A stretch of DNA of 64,000 bases. It comes from Gracilaria domingensis. Taxonomy: Eukaryota; Rhodophyta; Florideophyceae; Gracilariales; Gracilariaceae. Location of the stretch: contig VCMS01000205.1 in NCBI GenBank assembly GCA_022539475.1, positions 1-64,000 on the forward strand, in the 5' to 3' direction. Positions within the stretch are counted from its first letter, which is position 1, and the number at the start of each line of letters is the position of its first letter. The position numbers and the translations under genes are program-made. Shown here piece by piece: positions 50,406-59,686 of the stretch. The notes below the pieces were generated by a model. It had not been told where the DNA came from. It did no database searches and was given only the letters and a program-made list of their open reading frames with translations.

Positions 50406-52650
50406 GAGGTTTTCTGGTGTGTTTTTCTTCGATTGCTGTTGGTTCTCGGGAGAAGCTGTCTTCTGACGATCGATTCGTTGGCAATCACCTCATTGCGAAT
50501 ACCCGGATTGGTCCCCGTTCTAACAGAGACGGTACGGATGATTAATGAATGAGATGATAATCGTTTGTTCTACAGGTGTACCGAGTCTGATCGCATTCTT
50601 TCAGAGTTCTTTCACTGCGCATCTGGAATAAGTGTGAAACTAGCCCGCTTCGCAGGTCTTCTCTGCTTACCGGTATTCGATAGTGTTGCTAGTGAAGTAA
50701 AGGAAATACTGGTCGTTGCATCCTGATCCCTCTTCGAATCTGGCTCTCATATTTGCGCCTTCTCAACTGGTATGCCTCACGAGTTGCGTATGGTCTTGGG
50801 TAGAACGGGTGCTCTCAATGGAGCAAATCCGAGCAACTCCAATACACATTTTTGCTGCAAGCCATGTCCCCTCTGCCGATCTCTTGACATTAATGGTGGA
50901 AAAGCGGTGTCATGTGTGCCCAAGCGGTACGGGATACGGGATTTCGTCATTGCGTCATTGCATATTGATATACATGCCGACGAGCTTATTGTAAACCAAG
51001 TGATTGCAGTAACAGGCACTGGCTAGATACCCGTGGGTAGCTAACTTTACGTTCTTTTTCACGTCTTGACCTACAATCGATTGACTGTAGTAATACTATT
51101 ATTGATCACTCCCGTTTCGCTCTCTTGTAGATCTTTAATGAAATACCACGAGCGCCGCCGGCGCTCTTTAGATCTCGAATCCACTCACTCCCGTTCAAAA
51201 TAAATCTTCTTCTTCGTGCCTCGAAATCCCATAAACATTTTTTTCTAATTTTTTCTATGTGCGTGCGGGTCAAGTGCGCACGTGCAAATATATGTTTTAT
51301 CCAGAGGACTAGTGTTGTATAGAGAACGCTATTGAGCTTTGCGATACAAGTATCCTGTCGCAAAAATATTTGTTTTTCTCTCCCAGGAAATAATCATTCT
51401 CGTTTAAGAACAAATGGCTTCCTTTTTTTAAAAAACATACACCTTTTTTATGTTCAAACATTGCGTTTGTACCATTATGCTTTAAATGGGAGAGAAAGAT
51501 CTAATCTATTTCAAAAGCTTGTCTAGAGTTCTTCTTTTTGAGACATGAACACAATTGCAGATATGTCTGCGACTAATCGATTGTCTTTTTTACATAGCGC
51601 AATTAAAAGCTTGAATGAAATCTTTGAGATTTTTTGAGATGTGGGGGCGGCGGAGCCGCTGGGGTGTCATAGAAAGATGTTCTGAGTTGCGGCAAAGGCG
51701 TGGGATTGATGCCGTATGGAGGATTACGTAGGATTCATGGCCTGAGTGCGTTTCAGAAGTTTACACGTGTAGTGTAGCATTTCGGACTAATAGAAAACCT
51801 AGAACTATCGTGCAGGAACTCCAATTACACACCATGATGGTGTGTAATTGGAGTTGATTAGTAGTCATCTTTAGGTTTTGCAAATGCGCCTGACCTTTGA
51901 CACGTGGTGAATGTTAGTTTGGAGAGAAACAAGTAACTTCTTTGATAAATTACTTGTAACAAGTAATTTTGATTTAAAACTGTTTTGATGCCATCATGTG
52001 CTATTTGTTTAATTATTTGGAATTTTCTCAACGCGGAATCGTATGAATCACAAACATGTGTGATGCTATGGACGAAACTTTAGTCCAACGACTGATATTC
52101 CCATATTTGTATATTACTTTTCATGTCTTCTGACGATTATGTTTACGACATACTTCTGCTTTCCGTTCAACTCTCTCCCACAAGACATGGTGAGCTATGG
52201 AGGGAAGACCAGTAGCGTACTAACGACGTAGATTTACCACGGATGCATGCATCATGAGCATCTCGCCCAGAAGTGTAATGGACGCTCGAGACAGGGATTT
52301 CTTGTCCAATACCAAGGCAAATAAGAAACAGGCGGGTGCACAAAACGATTCCCTCTTCTTTCACTAGAAGCATCACTTTGTCAACATGAAAGTGTTCCGA
52401 CTCCGATGCATGAAATTGAAACAATATGTTGAAACTGATTTTCGTGAGTTTGAATTCATTGGTTTGATTTGACAGCTCAGCATCAAACAGAACACCATTC
52501 AAGCGTTCTGTGTCACTCACAGAGCTGGTGACAATTCATCAAAAAGGTACAGATACATGAAGACTTCGTTGTGATCACACCTCGCTTACATGGCTGCATT
52601 ACTTTGGTCATCATGAAAGGCGAACGTAAATTGCTGTTACCCCATCACCT
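50406..52650. other. Gene-poor region with a perfect palindrome
   Basis: No supported gene. A minus frame at 52167-52520 (117 residues, no motif) is the longest. It contains the 39-base palindrome at 51817-51855 and smaller inverted repeats around ATTACTTGTAACAAGTAAT (51949). Confidence 0.45.
51817..51855. repeat. Perfect 39-base palindrome
   Basis: The arms AACTCCAATTACACACCAT and ATGGTGTGTAATTGGAGTT are exact inverse complements around a single central G. It is too perfect to be old. It could be two transposon ends fused after excision, or a hairpin-forming insertion. Confidence 0.85.
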
Positions 52651-52651
52651 C

Positions 52652-52657
52652 TATAAA
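52652..52657 (+). promoter_or_regulatory. TATA box of the cysteine-rich secreted protein gene
   Basis: TATAAA in CTCTATAAAACATGG, 91 bp upstream of the chosen ATG (52743). Confidence 0.5.
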
Positions 52658-52742
52658 ACATGGCAGGTATGAATCGAGTCATAATCAATTCAGATATCTG
52701 TACTATACTAAAGACGGAGGCTTCTTGCAGCCGAATGCTAGC

Positions 52743-53186
52743 ATGAAAACGTTTTTGGCAACATGGCCACTTGTCTTCCTTTTTTTAATTTCGAAGTTAT
52801 GTTGCTCTGTCTCCTTGGACCTTGTCTTGCGATGCTCGAGGGAAAATAGTGCCAATGATGATACGCATACGACGTTCAGAGCTGTTAAACTGAATAGGAA
52901 TGCAATGCGAGTGACACACCAAATGCAACAATCGCTCATGGGTGCTGCTTGGAGTACATCTGGCTTAAGGAAGATGAAAGGAAACTGGACGTGCAGAGAC
53001 AATAATTTGTTGAAGAAGTCAACCACAATTCTCGGTTTGTGCTGTGAGCCCTGTAAGTATTCTTCTGCGAAGAGGAAAAGGCAATGTTCAAATGGAGCTT
53101 GTGATCTGAACCGCATTCATAGTTCTGCTCACATACGCTCTTTTGGACTTTGTTGCAGGACGACGAGGTGTAGACCCAAGATGTGA
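52743..53186 (+). CDS. Candidate secreted cysteine-rich protein
   Basis: 147 residues from Met 52743. The frame opens six codons earlier at 52725, but the inner Met begins a good signal peptide (MKTFLATWPLVFLFLISKLCC). The mature part is basic and has about a dozen cysteines, including paired CC and CEPCK, CSNGACD and LCCRTTRC near the C-terminus, as in small disulfide-rich extracellular proteins. No family is recognised. The overlapping minus frame (52703-53116) is judged a shadow because it lacks these features. Single exon, with a TATA box in place. Expression is unproven. Confidence 0.5.
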   Translation: MKTFLATWPLVFLFLISKLCCSVSLDLVLRCSRENSANDDTHTTFRAVKLNRNAMRVTHQMQQSLMGAAWSTSGLRKMKGNWTCRDNNLLKKSTTILGLCCEPCKYSSAKRKRQCSNGACDLNRIHSSAHIRSFGLCCRTTRCRPKM

Positions 53187-54298
53187 TAGGGAAATTCAGA
53201 CTTTCGTGACCTTATTAAGGTCAGTACAATGAACCTTGATTTACGAATGTGGAGTGTGGAGAGATGGCGTACCTGTATTCCATGAATAAGAATAGAGTAA
53301 GGGAGACCGCAGGCAACCGTTGCACAACCATTTCAATTCTATTTCTGCTCGAAGCACTATATGATTGTAAAATATGCAAGATCCGGCACAGAGGTCCAGA
53401 AAAAGCGCCGGATTTGATCAATAGACATACAAGGAAAATACATAACTTTTGCGTAGTTGGTGTATCTTCTAGTTTATTACTATTTCTTCCAAGAAATAGG
53501 GTAGTATACAAGTATATACCACGTCACAAAAACTCAGACTACAATAAAGAATATTTACCACACTACACTACGACACTCTGTGCATAAAAATTAGAAACAA
53601 GTAAAACTGCAAAGATCTATTTTATAAGTTGACAAGTAAATCATCTAAGAGATGAATCTGTATATAAGCAAAACGTAGATGTCCGGCTTTGTTCGTTATC
53701 CGACATGCAGCCCAAGCCGCATATCTTTCTCACTTTGTGTAGAGACGCTTCACAAAACACTTTGCGACGTCACCCAGAGCTCGTCGCATTATCTACCTCC
53801 GCGCTTAACCGCCGACAAAATGAGTTTGCGCGCCACCGTGCGCCGTCGCGCGCCAGCTGAACAAAGACGACAGGTTGCGCGCCGCAGCTAGCCACCGTCA
53901 GTGCTTGTCGAGCAGGAAAAAAAGTTTTTGCGATGCCTTGCGCCGGCGTCACGATCTGACGCGCAAACAAAGAAATGTTACGCGCCCTGCGCTGCCACGC
54001 TCCAGTAAAACAGAAAAAAAGTGTCGCACGCTGCCATGCGTTGCCGTAACACAGCGACCGTCATACGCGTGAGGCCGACGTCGTCGCGACGTTTGCGCCC
54101 GATGATGAACAGTGCTAGTTTTCTTTGTGCCGGCGCTGCGCACTGCGGTTGGGCCATGTAGCGTGATAAGAGCACTTCAGTGCTATGCCTGGTTGTCCGC
54201 ACCGCTTATGCAGTGAAAAAAGAGCAGAAATAGAGACAGCAAGCAGCACCGACTAGCCGAAAGCAAGAAAGTCAAGAACCAAGATCTTGAGCGCTAAA
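53187..54298. other. Region with weak ORFs only
   Basis: 53249-53587 plus (112 residues) has no motif. At 53661 TATATAAG precedes a short frame (53679-53891, 70 residues) whose second half is Arg/Ala-rich (MSLRATVRRRAPAEQRRQVARRS). GCGC-rich repeats follow to 54150. I cannot assign a gene, though the basic frame lies just before the histone-fold-like sequence. Confidence 0.35.
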
Positions 54299-54595
54299 AT
54301 GGAGCCAAAGCATCAGAGCTCATACGTCAATCAGACCATCAAGAGATTGGTGATGTAACGTCGCGCTGGGGCTAAGCTTCTGGATGGCTGCAAGGACAAA
54401 ACCTACGTCTACATGAATGCTTTCATGGTAGGCGAACGCCGTGTCCTTGACGTTCTTGCGGACATTTTTAGAAGCGCCAACATCACCTACTGTGACCGCG
54501 GGAAGCAGCAATTGAACACGAATCATCATCTTGATCGCTATTTTTACGTCGATTTTGGTGAGGTAGTATTAGGACTCTCTTCGTTCTCTTCATGA
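54299..54595 (+). pseudogene. Histone-fold-like sequence (H4-like), broken
   Basis: The plus strand begins ATGGAGCCAAAG and codes for helices in the pattern of a core histone fold: NQTIKRLVM (first helix), then VYMNAFMVGERRVLDVLADIFRSANITYCDRGKQQLN, spaced like helix 2 and the following loop of histone H4 ([23 protein letters not shown]). The acidic/basic spacing and the final Y-C-x-R-G-K-Q are suggestive, but identity to H4 is low. It is broken. It could be a relic of a divergent host histone-fold protein or of a captured viral histone. A simple chance resemblance cannot be excluded. Confidence 0.35.
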
Positions 54596-54691
54596 CTCGG
54601 CCTCTCATCGTCCGCAGCAGACTCGACCCCCTCGAGATCTAGAACACTAACGTTCGGTGGTGCTGATGGCCCAAGAGACGTCGTTGGGGTA
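54596..54691. other. Short spacer before chromovirus C
   Basis: Under 100 bp, nothing recognised. GGGTA (54687-54691) may be the left target duplication of C, but its partner is not in the window. Confidence 0.3.
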
Positions 54692-55173
54692 TGTGGTATA
54701 ATATCAGGGGGTGGCAGCAGTTGGTGCAGATTGGTACCAATTCGTTTCTAAGGAGCCTCTGGGAGGTGCTCAACTTAGCAAGATAGGATTTGAGATCGGC
54801 CTGTAAGGTGTGGCAGCACCAGCCACTAGTGGGTGCAATGCAAACGACGCGCCCATTATAAATGCCTGGGTGGAGTGCTATGTATAGCGCTCACGGCCCC
54901 GTATCACCCTGACGATACTACACTAACCACTTAGTGGACTTTAGAAACCATGTAGTCAATATCTAGCCTAGCAGGTGCTTGAGTTTACCATTACGATGGG
55001 ATGGGCTTCCATCCCGAGTTTATGCTGTGGTGGCAGCCTCGGCGCGTTGTGAGAGAAGAGCCACGTGTGCCACGGGAGGTGCGGCCGAGGTGCGGCGCCC
55101 TTCCCCCGTGGCCTGTGAAACTGTTCTAAAATAAAGACTACAAATTAAAATTAAAATTATAAGTTAGTCCTCA
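54692..55173 (-). repeat. 3' LTR of chromovirus C
   Basis: 482 bp. On the plus strand it starts TGTGGTATAATATC, like the LTR edge of element A, and ends AGTTAGTCCTCA. The distal part shares blocks with the A LTR (GCCACGTG, CACGGGAGGTGC, TTAGTCCT), but the bulk differs. It is therefore a related but distinct family. Confidence 0.65.
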
Positions 55174-55187
55174 ATGGTGATTGCCAC

Positions 55188-57984
55188 ATGTCCTTCTTGT
55201 CCACCGTGTGGCTTGATCTCCATTACCGACATTGGTCGCCTGGCACTATACCACAGACCTCCCTCCTATTGCCAGGCAGGCCCCCGTGGCTGCAGCTTGA
55301 GAGAGAGACTGTCAATGGTTGCGCCTGCGACATTGGCGATCACATTGAGCAAACTGGCATTGAGTGTAGAGCATCACAAAGCGGTTTGGATGAATTGCAT
55401 CCCGCCATGACCAGTTCGGTTTCAGTGAACATGCCCATTGGCAGCGCGCCTCCCGCAATGGGTTTCTCCTCGCTGTGTCCCTCGGTGAGTCAATACCTTA
55501 ACGGTATACGTCATTTTCAGATGTGCCTCGCACGTTCCTTCCTTGCCGTCCTTATTTTTGTCTTAACGCTGACTGTTCCGAGCGTGACGCAATATTTGCT
55601 TCCGAGGATAAGCCCTTGGTGGTCGGGAAGCGCCTCACAGCTCCCTCGCCGGCGAACGAAAATACTAATTCGCCTGAAAATATTGTTATTCCCATTTCCG
55701 GGTTGTGCGCCGCCTTGGCCCTGCCCGTTCGCCGTTTTACGTCTTTTCCCGCGCCTGCCATGGTGCCGGCGACCGATGGTGCAAGCGACTTCCCGTCGGT
55801 CGAGAGCAGTACTGACACACCGCACGGTGAAAAGGTTTCCAACGCCCTCGCTACTCCCTCTCCTTGGCACTCAGGCATCCTATCAATCGCCATGTCTGGT
55901 CGGGGTTCTCGCGGGTCGCTCGGGTGGCGTGGCTCGCGTGGTATCTCCAAACCAAATACCCGTTCTCGGTCTTGGGCTCGCGGTCAGGGATCGCTGACTG
56001 CCCCAGTCAGGGATGCGTCCGTGAGCGCCTCTGCCTCCTCCCAGGCCATCGCCCAAGTTCTTCTCCCGGGTATCGGGGTGGCCTATGATCCGTACATAAC
56101 CACCCCAACACCCGCCGACCGAGCAAACTTTGGACCCTCTGGTTTGACTCCCGATGTTTTCCGAACCGAACTGGAGAAGGTTACTTCCTGGCCTTTGAAT
56201 GTTTCCGATGCGGTTGGACGTCCTTACGAACATCCAGACTTCGTTCGTTCCATCTCCTGGCGGCGTTGAGATAATCACCGCATGGCAGCCGTGCCCCACA
56301 ATCCTCCGAAGCGAAATCGCGAGTCGCGTCACCGTCCTGGTCGACAGACGTGCTTCCACCAACGGTCTCACCATTCACCGTTTCGGTTCTTTATTCCCGA
56401 ATCGGTGCCTAGTGACCTGCCCTACTTACGGTTGGATGACGAACTGCTGTACTTCCGGAACTTCGTGGGTAACATGCATGAGCTAGGGTCTCTCTCCGAC
56501 TGGAAGGGGTTCGATACCGATTGGGTTGGCCTACCGGGGCCATATGATTGCCTTCATTTACAGACCGTCGAAGATGGGGAGATGACGCCGCGCTGGAGTC
56601 TCGCATTCGCCATCGCGGCCCGCGAAAACCATGCATGGTACGTACGAGATTACCGGGTAGTCTCGTACGTACCATGCATGGTTTTCACAACACGGAGTTT
56701 TTCTCTCAGAGTAACGATGACCACCGCAAGTGGTATGTCCAGCAACCCGATTGGTGGTCGGCGTACGAAGTCCCACAGTGGTTGTGAGTCCCTACCCCTC
56801 CTGTGTTTGCTTACCTCGGGAGCCTTACCCGTGAGGGTTCCCCTTGGTTTCACAGTGTATGGTCTGTGGCCTTGTGTGAATGAGGAGTCCTCGTTGCCAT
56901 CCTGGCGTTGGAAGCCGCCCGATACGGTATTACTTGGAATTGCCATAGCCCCGAGAGTGCTCTTTACGCACACGGGTATACACCAGTTGGTCGCTTATTC
57001 CGGTTACCGACTAGGGTCATCAGTCTAATTCGAAAGTTGGGGTTGAACCATTTGGTGGTCAACACCTCCCACTCGGAGCAGCAGCTGGACCCTTATCTCA
57101 CTGCCGCGGCGGACTACCCATGAAGAAATGACCAGTGTTGAGAGGTGTGGGATTATGAGAACCAGAAAGTATGTCCTCATGGTTCTCGGGCTCTTCCTGG
57201 AGATCCTCACGTGCCCGATGATGCCGAGTATGGTGCTGTGGTGCAGACTCCGGACGCTGCGACACCGAGTATTGGTCCAATTCCTGCTTCCTCTGGTCAG
57301 GGCGCCCCCGCCTCTGCTTCTCTTCCTCTTTCGGTTCCCTCCGCTGGTCTTTCACGACAGTTTGCGGCTCCGAATGTCCCGGTGGGTGGGGGCAAGCTTC
57401 TCACTTCTCCCTCTGTTGCCGGCCTCCTGATCCTCATCCAACACTCGTGCGTTTCGACACTCAACCGTCCTGGTCCACACTCTATTCAGGAAGCTTTGGC
57501 CCTGCCGAAGGTCCTTATTCCCCGCCATGCTCGGTATGTCGCGGCGTTTAACAGCATTTCCGCGTTCCGCTCTCAGTTTCAGGCCGACTTGTACCGCGTG
57601 GTGACCGATCAGGTGGGTGCTTTGGCCGGTCGTTTCGATGCCGCCTCGACCACTGGGGATCCTCTTCTTGGCACTTTGGTCGGCCCGTTGATTCCGAACA
57701 GTGATGCGTACCCTGTTGGTAATGTGCTGCAGCCACCGTTGGGTCCGACGGGTACCGAGGGTGGCGGTAGTGCTCCACCGCCGGGGCCTGATGCTCCACC
57801 TACTCTTCCTTTGTCCACCCCCATGGCTATCAGTTCTAGTATGGTGCGTACCCTTGCGGTTGGTGCTGGCGCCGGGCCTGTTCCTGCGTGGGCTCCAGGT
57901 GCTCCTCCTACTCCGTCTGGTTCTCCTAGTGGTCCCGGGCCTAGCGGTGGTGCAGGCGGCAGTGCTGCGCCGATTGGTCCATGA
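55188..57984 (+). pseudogene. Antisense accessory ORF of chromovirus C, broken
   Basis: Plus-strand region starting 15 bp after the LTR. Recognisable frames: 55523-56269 (Ser/Pro-rich start, then MSGRGSRGSLGWRGSRG, basic), 56282-57028 and 56548-56787 (HRKWYVQQPDWWSAYEVPQWL), 56908-57123 (ISLIRKLGLNHLVV) and 57145-57984 (LNRPGPHSIQEALALPKVL, then a Pro/Gly-rich end). The second and fourth groups match element A closely, and the third matches A and, by pattern, B. It is broken, with several breaks, and includes a foldback rearrangement at 56624-56686. Its function is unknown. Confidence 0.65.
56624..56686. repeat. Perfect 26-bp inverted repeat inside the antisense ORF of C
   Basis: Arms at 56624-56649 and 56661-56686 are exact inverse complements (GAAAACCATGCATGG...) around an 11-base loop. 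The right arm corresponds to sequence in element A and the left arm does not, so the left is an inverted copy, as made by template switching. Confidence 0.85.
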
Positions 57985-58095
57985 AGTTGAGCACCCGCCC
58001 TTGGGTCGTGTGCGCTTGTTACACTTTGAGGTCGAAATTAGTTGTGATATGTGTAAGGGTAAACCAATGTCGTTGTCCCTCCCTTGTTAGGTCCG

Positions 58096-58778
58096 TCATG
58101 TTCTGCGCTCGCGAACTTCTCCACCCCCCTCCTGAGGCCGATGTACCACATCGGGCAAGGCGTCTGGTGGTGGTGTTTGCCCCCGTTTGCGCCAGTGATA
58201 GATAATAAAGTTACGTGGAATGTGGTGGGGAGGTTCCATTGTGTCGGCACTTGGCGGCCATCCATACCACCGCACACGGTATTTGAGTCCTTCATCGGTT
58301 TGAGCGTGGCTGATCACAGTGTCGATTGCGCACTCGGTCGTGGAGACCGCAGGGTGGGCATGGGGTGGCGTCGTTACCTCGTGGTCTTTTACCCGCTCCC
58401 GTTGTGGTTCCAATGTAGGGTATGCAGTTATGGCCCTGGTATCGGCTCCTGCCCCTGGCGTCGAGGGTGGAACCGGTGGGGACAGTACGTTAGTGTTTGG
58501 TTCAGTCATCAGGAGGTCATTCTTCTCGTGAGGTGAAAATTCGTGTGGGCGTGGAGGCGCTTTGACAATACGATCGACCGAGACGGTGTTCTCCAGTCCG
58601 TCCATCTGGATTGTGACGGTGTGAGCGTCGGCTCGAATCACCTTGTAAGGTCCGGTTGACTTGGGTAAAAGCTTGAAGCGGATACCTTCGTCGATGATTA
58701 TATCGTCCTTTTCTTCCGCTGGGGTTGGGCAAGCTCCATCTGGTGGTATGTCTAGGTAGATTTCGCCACCTTCCGCGA
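58096..58778 (-). pseudogene. C-terminal pol tail with chromodomain, chromovirus C
   Basis: The minus strand codes for the post-integrase segment (KLLPKSTGPYKVIRADAHTV, VSVDRIVKAPP), a Pro/Thr-rich linker and a chromodomain (LKYRVRWYGWPPSADTMEP, IYHWRKRGQTPPP). All three parts line up with element A (3771-4474). The frame happens to stay open through the adjoining LTR to 58884, but residues encoded beyond 58778 are LTR sequence. The rest of pol is not in the window. Confidence 0.8.
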
Positions 58779-59094
58779 CCTTGTAGTATATCCGGTCGGT
58801 GCGAGCTGTGAGTGGGAGCCCTACGTGGGCTCGATCCGGCGGAGGGTTAAAACGCGTGACACCTAATAGGTCGGCAGCACCCACCGTTGCCTATATTGCA
58901 CGGTGACCAAGTGGTAAATACGCCTGCACTGGTGTGCGGCAGGCTCGTATAACCCGCGAGGTCAGCAAAACTAACAGAGGACGACTAGACTTACCAATTG
59001 GTGACTGTAGAACCAAACCGGTGTCTAATTAGTCTAGTTGGTGCTTGACTTTACCATCTGGTGTGGAAGAATGGCGCCTCGGGGGTCTAGTACC
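58779..59094 (-). repeat. A-family LTR, cut short by element D
   Basis: About 90 percent identical by eye to 10471-10790, including CACCTAATAGGTCGGCAGC and TTACCAATTGGTGACTG. It begins TGTAG at 58779 next to pol sequence of C and stops where the LTR of D starts (59095). It is probably an LTR inserted in C and later invaded by D. Confidence 0.75.
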
Positions 59095-59561
59095 TGTAGT
59101 GTTATACATCCTTCATTAGGATACCGGCCTCCATCACTGCTGGGATTGGCGCTGAGCTCCGACAGACGAGACACGTGGAGTTTGGGGAGGCCCCAATGGC
59201 TATTTAATTTCTGACTATTAGTACTTGTACCATAGTTAGTTTAGGTAGTACACGTGGTGCACTGCGTTACACTGCACCACTCCTGAGGTTGAGGCGCCTC
59301 GCGGCCGATACTTAGGCCGCTCGAGCTGCGCCTCCCTCCTGTGGTAAAGCAAGAGACCCCTTGGCAACTATCTGACCCCCTAGGTTAGCAAGTATCAAAG
59401 ACCTTGAAGGTTTTCAAGCCATCGCTACGTCGCTCGCCGTTTCCTGTAGGCACGACCGATAGCGCCCGCCCCTTGCACCTTTTTACCAGTGGTCTCGCCG
59501 TTGGCCCCTCATCCTTTGGACCGTTCCTCTTGTGGTTAGTGACCCGTGCCACTATACTACA
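59095..59561 (+). repeat. 5' LTR of element D
   Basis: About 467 bp from TGTAGTGTTATAC to ...CACTATACTACA, similar in length to the LTR of A. GTACC (59090-59094) is the left half of a possible target duplication. Confidence 0.7.
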
Positions 59562-59565
59562 TTTC

Positions 59566-59578
59566 TGGTGTTCCGACC
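59566..59578 (+). other. Primer-binding site of element D
   Basis: TGGTGTTCCGACC, four bases after the LTR. It is a close variant of the A and B site and continues CTAGAATTC as they do. Confidence 0.65.
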
Positions 59579-59686
59579 TAGAATTCCGCACGCAAGTGAA
59601 GAACGACCTCTAGGAAAGACGAACTACCCGAATTCTACCATTGGATCTGGACGACCGACGGACTGGTAATATAAGCAACCGCCATC

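Larger units (their letters stand above)
54692..59094 (-). mobile_element. Gypsy chromovirus C (partial), broken
   Basis: Minus-strand chromovirus. From the left: 3' LTR (54692-55173), antisense ORF on the plus strand (55188-57984), a purine tract (58117-58136) and the C-terminal end of pol with chromodomain (58096-58778). At 58779 an A-family LTR begins, and at 59095 element D begins inside that LTR. The remainder of C, if present, lies beyond the window. It is broken, with several breaks. Confidence 0.72.

Noticed and set aside
58779-58884. Open frame continuing from chromovirus C pol into the LTR as a fusion protein
   Set aside because: The added residues are LTR sequence also seen out of this context at 10471-10574; a chance read-through.
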